DNA from: Sphingopyxis sp. OPL5 | GTDB lineage: Bacteria; Pseudomonadota; Alphaproteobacteria; Sphingomonadales; Sphingomonadaceae | Length of the DNA: 64,000 bases | Reading direction: 5' to 3' | NCBI RefSeq assembly: GCF_003797775.2 | Contig: NZ_CP060725.1 | Location: 372,001-436,000, forward strand | Shown: positions 61,431 through 64,000 of the stretch, one piece after another | Layout of the letters: each line of letters opens with the position of its first letter | How positions within the stretch are numbered: position 1 is the first letter of the stretch | Made by a program: the position numbers and the translations under genes | The notes under the pieces: generated by a model | Databases searched by the model: none | What the model saw: the letters and a program-made list of their open reading frames with translations, nothing else | What the model was told of the DNA's origin: nothing

Positions 61431-61450
61431 AAAGTGGCGTGGCTCTTACC

Positions 61451-61475
61451 GGAACGAAATCGTCCCTATAACGTT
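61451..61475 (+). promoter_or_regulatory. EcfG-type promoter of the hybrid kinase gene
   Basis: GGAAC, 16 bases, CGTT, exact consensus, 66 nt before the ATG at 61541. It suggests that this kinase is itself part of the general stress response. Confidence 0.7.
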
Positions 61476-61540
61476 CATCCGCGGGGAAATTGTCAAGGGT
61501 CGGCCACGGTGGCGGATCGTCCCATGCGAACGGGAGACGC

Positions 61541-64000
61541 ATGCCACGATCCGATCAGCTAAGTCGCGAGGAATTGCTTGAGCGTCAGGCTTTTCAACTC
61601 GCCCTGCTTACGGAACTGCGCGATCTCGCGGACCCCGTGGCGATCCTCGCGGCAGCCGCCACGCGGCTCGGCACCCAATTCGGCGCGGCACGGTGCGGAT
61701 TCGCTTCGAACGCCGGCGAGGCCGGCATGAGAATCGCGTCTGAATGGACGAAAGACGGCGCGTCGCGCAGCGGCGAGGTTTCACGATTGCAGGGGGCGAC
61801 GAACGGCGAGCTCGCCCAAGGTGACACCGTAGTCACGACAGGACACAAATCCGATGACCATTCGCGGCACGACATTGCGGCACAGATTCTCTGTCCCATG
61901 ACACGTGAAGGCGTGCTGGAATCGGTGCTTTACGTCGAAAAGGACGCGCCGCACGCATGGACGACGGGCGAAATCGCGCTCGTCGAGGATGTCGCGCTTC
62001 GCATTCGCGAGGCGGTCGATCGTGCGCGCAGCGACGCGGCGCTCAAGGCCAGTCGCGAAGAACTCAAGCTCGCGACACGCGCCGCCGAGCTTGGTCGTTA
62101 TGATTATCGCCCGCGCGGGATGAGTCTATCCTGGGATGACCGGTGCCGTGCACTCTTCGGGATGTCACCGGGAGTTCCGGTCAGCTACGAAAGCGCATTT
62201 CTCGCCGGCCTTCACCCCGATGATCGCGAGCGCGCAAACCGCGCCGTCGCTGCGGCTCTCGATCCCGATGGAAGTCACCGGTTCGATGTCGAGTATCGCA
62301 CGGTCGGCATCGAAGACGGGGTTCTTCGTCACATTCGTGCGCAAGGCCTCGCATTTTTCGACGGCCGAGAGCCTGTTCGGCTCATCGGCACCGTGCAAGA
62401 TGTTACGCGCGACCGCGAGGCCAGCGCCAAGCTGCGCGAGGTCGAGGAGCGCCTTCGTCTCGCGGGACGCGCCACGAACGATGCGATCTGGGACTGGGAT
62501 TTTCGCACCAATCATGTGACGTGGAATGCCGCTCTCGAAAGCGCTTACGGTCACAGGCCCGACGACGTTGTGCCGACCGGCGAATGGTGGCTTGCGCAGA
62601 TCCACGCTGAAGACCGCGCGCGGATCGATGCGAGTATCCATCATGTGATCGACGGAGGCGCGAGCGATTGGACTGACGAGTATCGCTTTCGCCGTGCGGA
62701 CGGCAGCTACGCCGACATTCTCGACAGGGGCTATGTCATTCGCGGTGAGGATGGCGCGCCGATCCGGATGGTGGGCGCAATGCTCGATGTATCGGCGCGC
62801 AAAGCGGTGGAGCGCCAGCTTCAACAGGAGCGCATGCGGCTGGTTGAAGAGGTCAGAGAGACTGCCGCCGAGCGCGATCGTGCCGAAGAGGCGCTCAGGC
62901 AATCGCAGAAGATGGAAGCTGTCGGCCAACTCACAGGCGGCATCGCGCATGACTTCAATAATCTGCTGACCGGCATTTCGGGGTCGCTCGAAATGATGCA
63001 GATCCGCATCGCTCAGGGGCGCGTCGCCGAGATCGACAAATATTCGGTCGCCGCGCAGGGCGCGGTCCGGCGCGCCGCTGCGCTCACGCACCGCCTTCTC
63101 GCCTTCTCGCGCCGTCAGACGCTCGATCCCAAGCCGTGCGACGTGAACCGGTTGATCTTCGATATCGAGGAATTGGTGCGCCGAACGGTTGGCCCCTCGA
63201 TCACGGTGGAGACGGTGGGCAAGGCGGGATTGTGGTCGACGCTGGTGGACACCAATCAGCTCGAGAACGCTATTCTCAACCTGTGCATCAACGCGCGCGA
63301 CGCGATGCCCGAGGGCGGACGGATCACGATCGAGACAGCCAACAAATGGCTCGACGGACGCGGCGCAAGGGAGCGCGATCTCGAACCCGGCCAATATGTG
63401 TCCCTCTGCGTGACCGACACCGGGACGGGCATGACCGACGAGGTCGCCGCGCGCGCTTTCGATCCCTTCTTTACGACCAAGCCGCTTGGCGAAGGAACAG
63501 GCCTCGGCCTGTCGATGATTTACGGGTTTGCGCGTCAATCGGGGGGACAGGTTCGTATCTACAGCGAGGTCGGGATGGGAACGACCATGTGCATCTATCT
63601 TCCGCGCTACATGAGCGCTGAGGAGCCCGACACGGTCGATCCCGACCCGCCCGCGCCAACGTCGATCGATGGCGCCGGGCCGGCACGCGGCAATGTGCTG
63701 GTCGTCGACGACGAGCCGACGATCCGCATGCTCGTCGCCGAAGTGGCCGAGGAATTGGGCTATCAGGTTCTCGAGGCGTTCGACGGGCCGAGCGCGATGC
63801 GGATTCTGCGGGAGAAGGAGGCCATCGATCTCCTGATCACCGACGTCGGTCTTCCCGGCGGCATGAATGGACGGCAGATAGCCGATGCCGCTCTCAGCCT
63901 TTGCCCTAGCCTGAAAATTCTTTTCATCACGGGCTATGCGGAGAATGCTGTCATCGGAAGCGGGAGGCTCGCGCCTAACATGGCGCTCATTACCAAGCCT
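61541..64000 (+). CDS. GAF/PAS hybrid histidine kinase, cut at window end
   Basis: From ATG 61541, after GGGAG, 820 codons are seen and the end lies outside. Order: GAF (about 20-160), two PAS domains (about 175-295 and 305-420, the second with WDWDFRTNHVTWN), a coiled linker, HisKA (H470 in GGIAHDFNNLL), ATPase (NLCINARDAMPEGG, GEGTGLGLS) and a receiver (VLVVDDEPTIRML, LLITDVGLPGG, ending at TKP). It is cytosolic and may sense a small ligand. It carries an exact EcfG-type promoter. Confidence 0.9.
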   Translation, partial: MPRSDQLSREELLERQAFQLALLTELRDLADPVAILAAAATRLGTQFGAARCGFASNAGEAGMRIASEWTKDGASRSGEVSRLQGATNGELAQGDTVVTTGHKSDDHSRHDIAAQILCPMTREGVLESVLYVEKDAPHAWTTGEIALVEDVALRIREAVDRARSDAALKASREELKLATRAAELGRYDYRPRGMSLSWDDRCRALFGMSPGVPVSYESAFLAGLHPDDRERANRAVAAALDPDGSHRFDVEYRTVGIEDGVLRHIRAQGLAFFDGREPVRLIGTVQDVTRDREASAKLREVEERLRLAGRATNDAIWDWDFRTNHVTWNAALESAYGHRPDDVVPTGEWWLAQIHAEDRARIDASIHHVIDGGASDWTDEYRFRRADGSYADILDRGYVIRGEDGAPIRMVGAMLDVSARKAVERQLQQERMRLVEEVRETAAERDRAEEALRQSQKMEAVGQLTGGIAHDFNNLLTGISGSLEMMQIRIAQGRVAEIDKYSVAAQGAVRRAAALTHRLLAFSRRQTLDPKPCDVNRLIFDIEELVRRTVGPSITVETVGKAGLWSTLVDTNQLENAILNLCINARDAMPEGGRITIETANKWLDGRGARERDLEPGQYVSLCVTDTGTGMTDEVAARAFDPFFTTKPLGEGTGLGLSMIYGFARQSGGQVRIYSEVGMGTTMCIYLPRYMSAEEPDTVDPDPPAPTSIDGAGPARGNVLVVDDEPTIRMLVAEVAEELGYQVLEAFDGPSAMRILREKEAIDLLITDVGLPGGMNGRQIADAALSLCPSLKILFITGYAENAVIGSGRLAPNMALITKP

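Overview
The window is GC-rich DNA from an alphaproteobacterium, most likely of the family Sphingomonadaceae (Sphingopyxis/Sphingomonas type). This rests on remembered family resemblance, not on a search: DUF3606, Usg, SciP/DUF1153 and LigD/Ku proteins, and promoters of the alphaproteobacterial EcfG, RpoH and LexA types. It is chromosomal housekeeping-plus-stress DNA with no clear phage, transposon, CRISPR array, rRNA or tRNA gene.

Layout. 1-2250: a gene end, a frameshifted small gene, two small stress-type genes (DUF1328, DUF3606) and a membrane-anchored retropepsin. 2275-4940: an SOS operon with a LexA box (GTTC-N7-GTTC), an unknown gene, a tandem SRAP protein, a small protein and an AlkB-like dioxygenase. 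5021-7824: HU, VOC, an exported nuclease-fold lipoprotein and small genes. 7885-13999: a caa3-type cytochrome oxidase operon (cytochrome c, subunit II with fused cytochrome c, fused subunit I+III, small membrane protein) divergent from a c4-like cytochrome, followed by a b561-like cytochrome and CtaG. 14092-17201: DUF2231 protein, sorbosone-dehydrogenase-like lipoprotein and a cation diffusion facilitator. 17198-20823: a three-gene two-component cluster (CHASE3 kinase, response regulator, REC-kinase) plus a stand-alone receiver. 20843-33109: many small stress-associated genes (DUF2945, CinA, hemerythrin, DUF421, DUF3606, SDR, pyridoxamine-oxidase-like, DUF1206, lysine/glycine-rich protein). 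33472-39306: GDP-mannose pyrophosphorylase, a DksA/TraR protein and the NHEJ genes ligD, xth, a possible 2H phosphoesterase, and ku. 39430-42266: GNAT, phosphatidylserine decarboxylase, mannose-6-phosphate isomerase. 42603-46434: a heat-shock island (DUF465, Hsp20 with a ROSE-like RNA thermometer, groES, groEL) with three RpoH promoters. 46475-58228: an accessory stretch with TupA-type ATP-grasp, BON, flavodoxin, a CHAT-domain gene cut by an in-frame amber codon, SciP-like and glycine-zipper proteins. 58389-59396: two homologous, unrecognised small-RNA genes flanking an AhpD-like gene. 59671-64000: a LOV hybrid histidine kinase divergent from a GAF/PAS hybrid kinase that runs off the end.

How it works together. 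A recurrent motif, G(G/C)AAC-N16/17-(C/G)GTT, usually lies about 30-40 nt before start codons and fits the EcfG general-stress sigma factor. It precedes genes for redox and envelope stress proteins, DksA/TraR, the NHEJ genes, the oxidase operon and the last sensor kinase. With the SOS operon and the RpoH island, the window shows three stress regulons side by side. The motif calls come from reading by eye; no search, folding or expression data were available.
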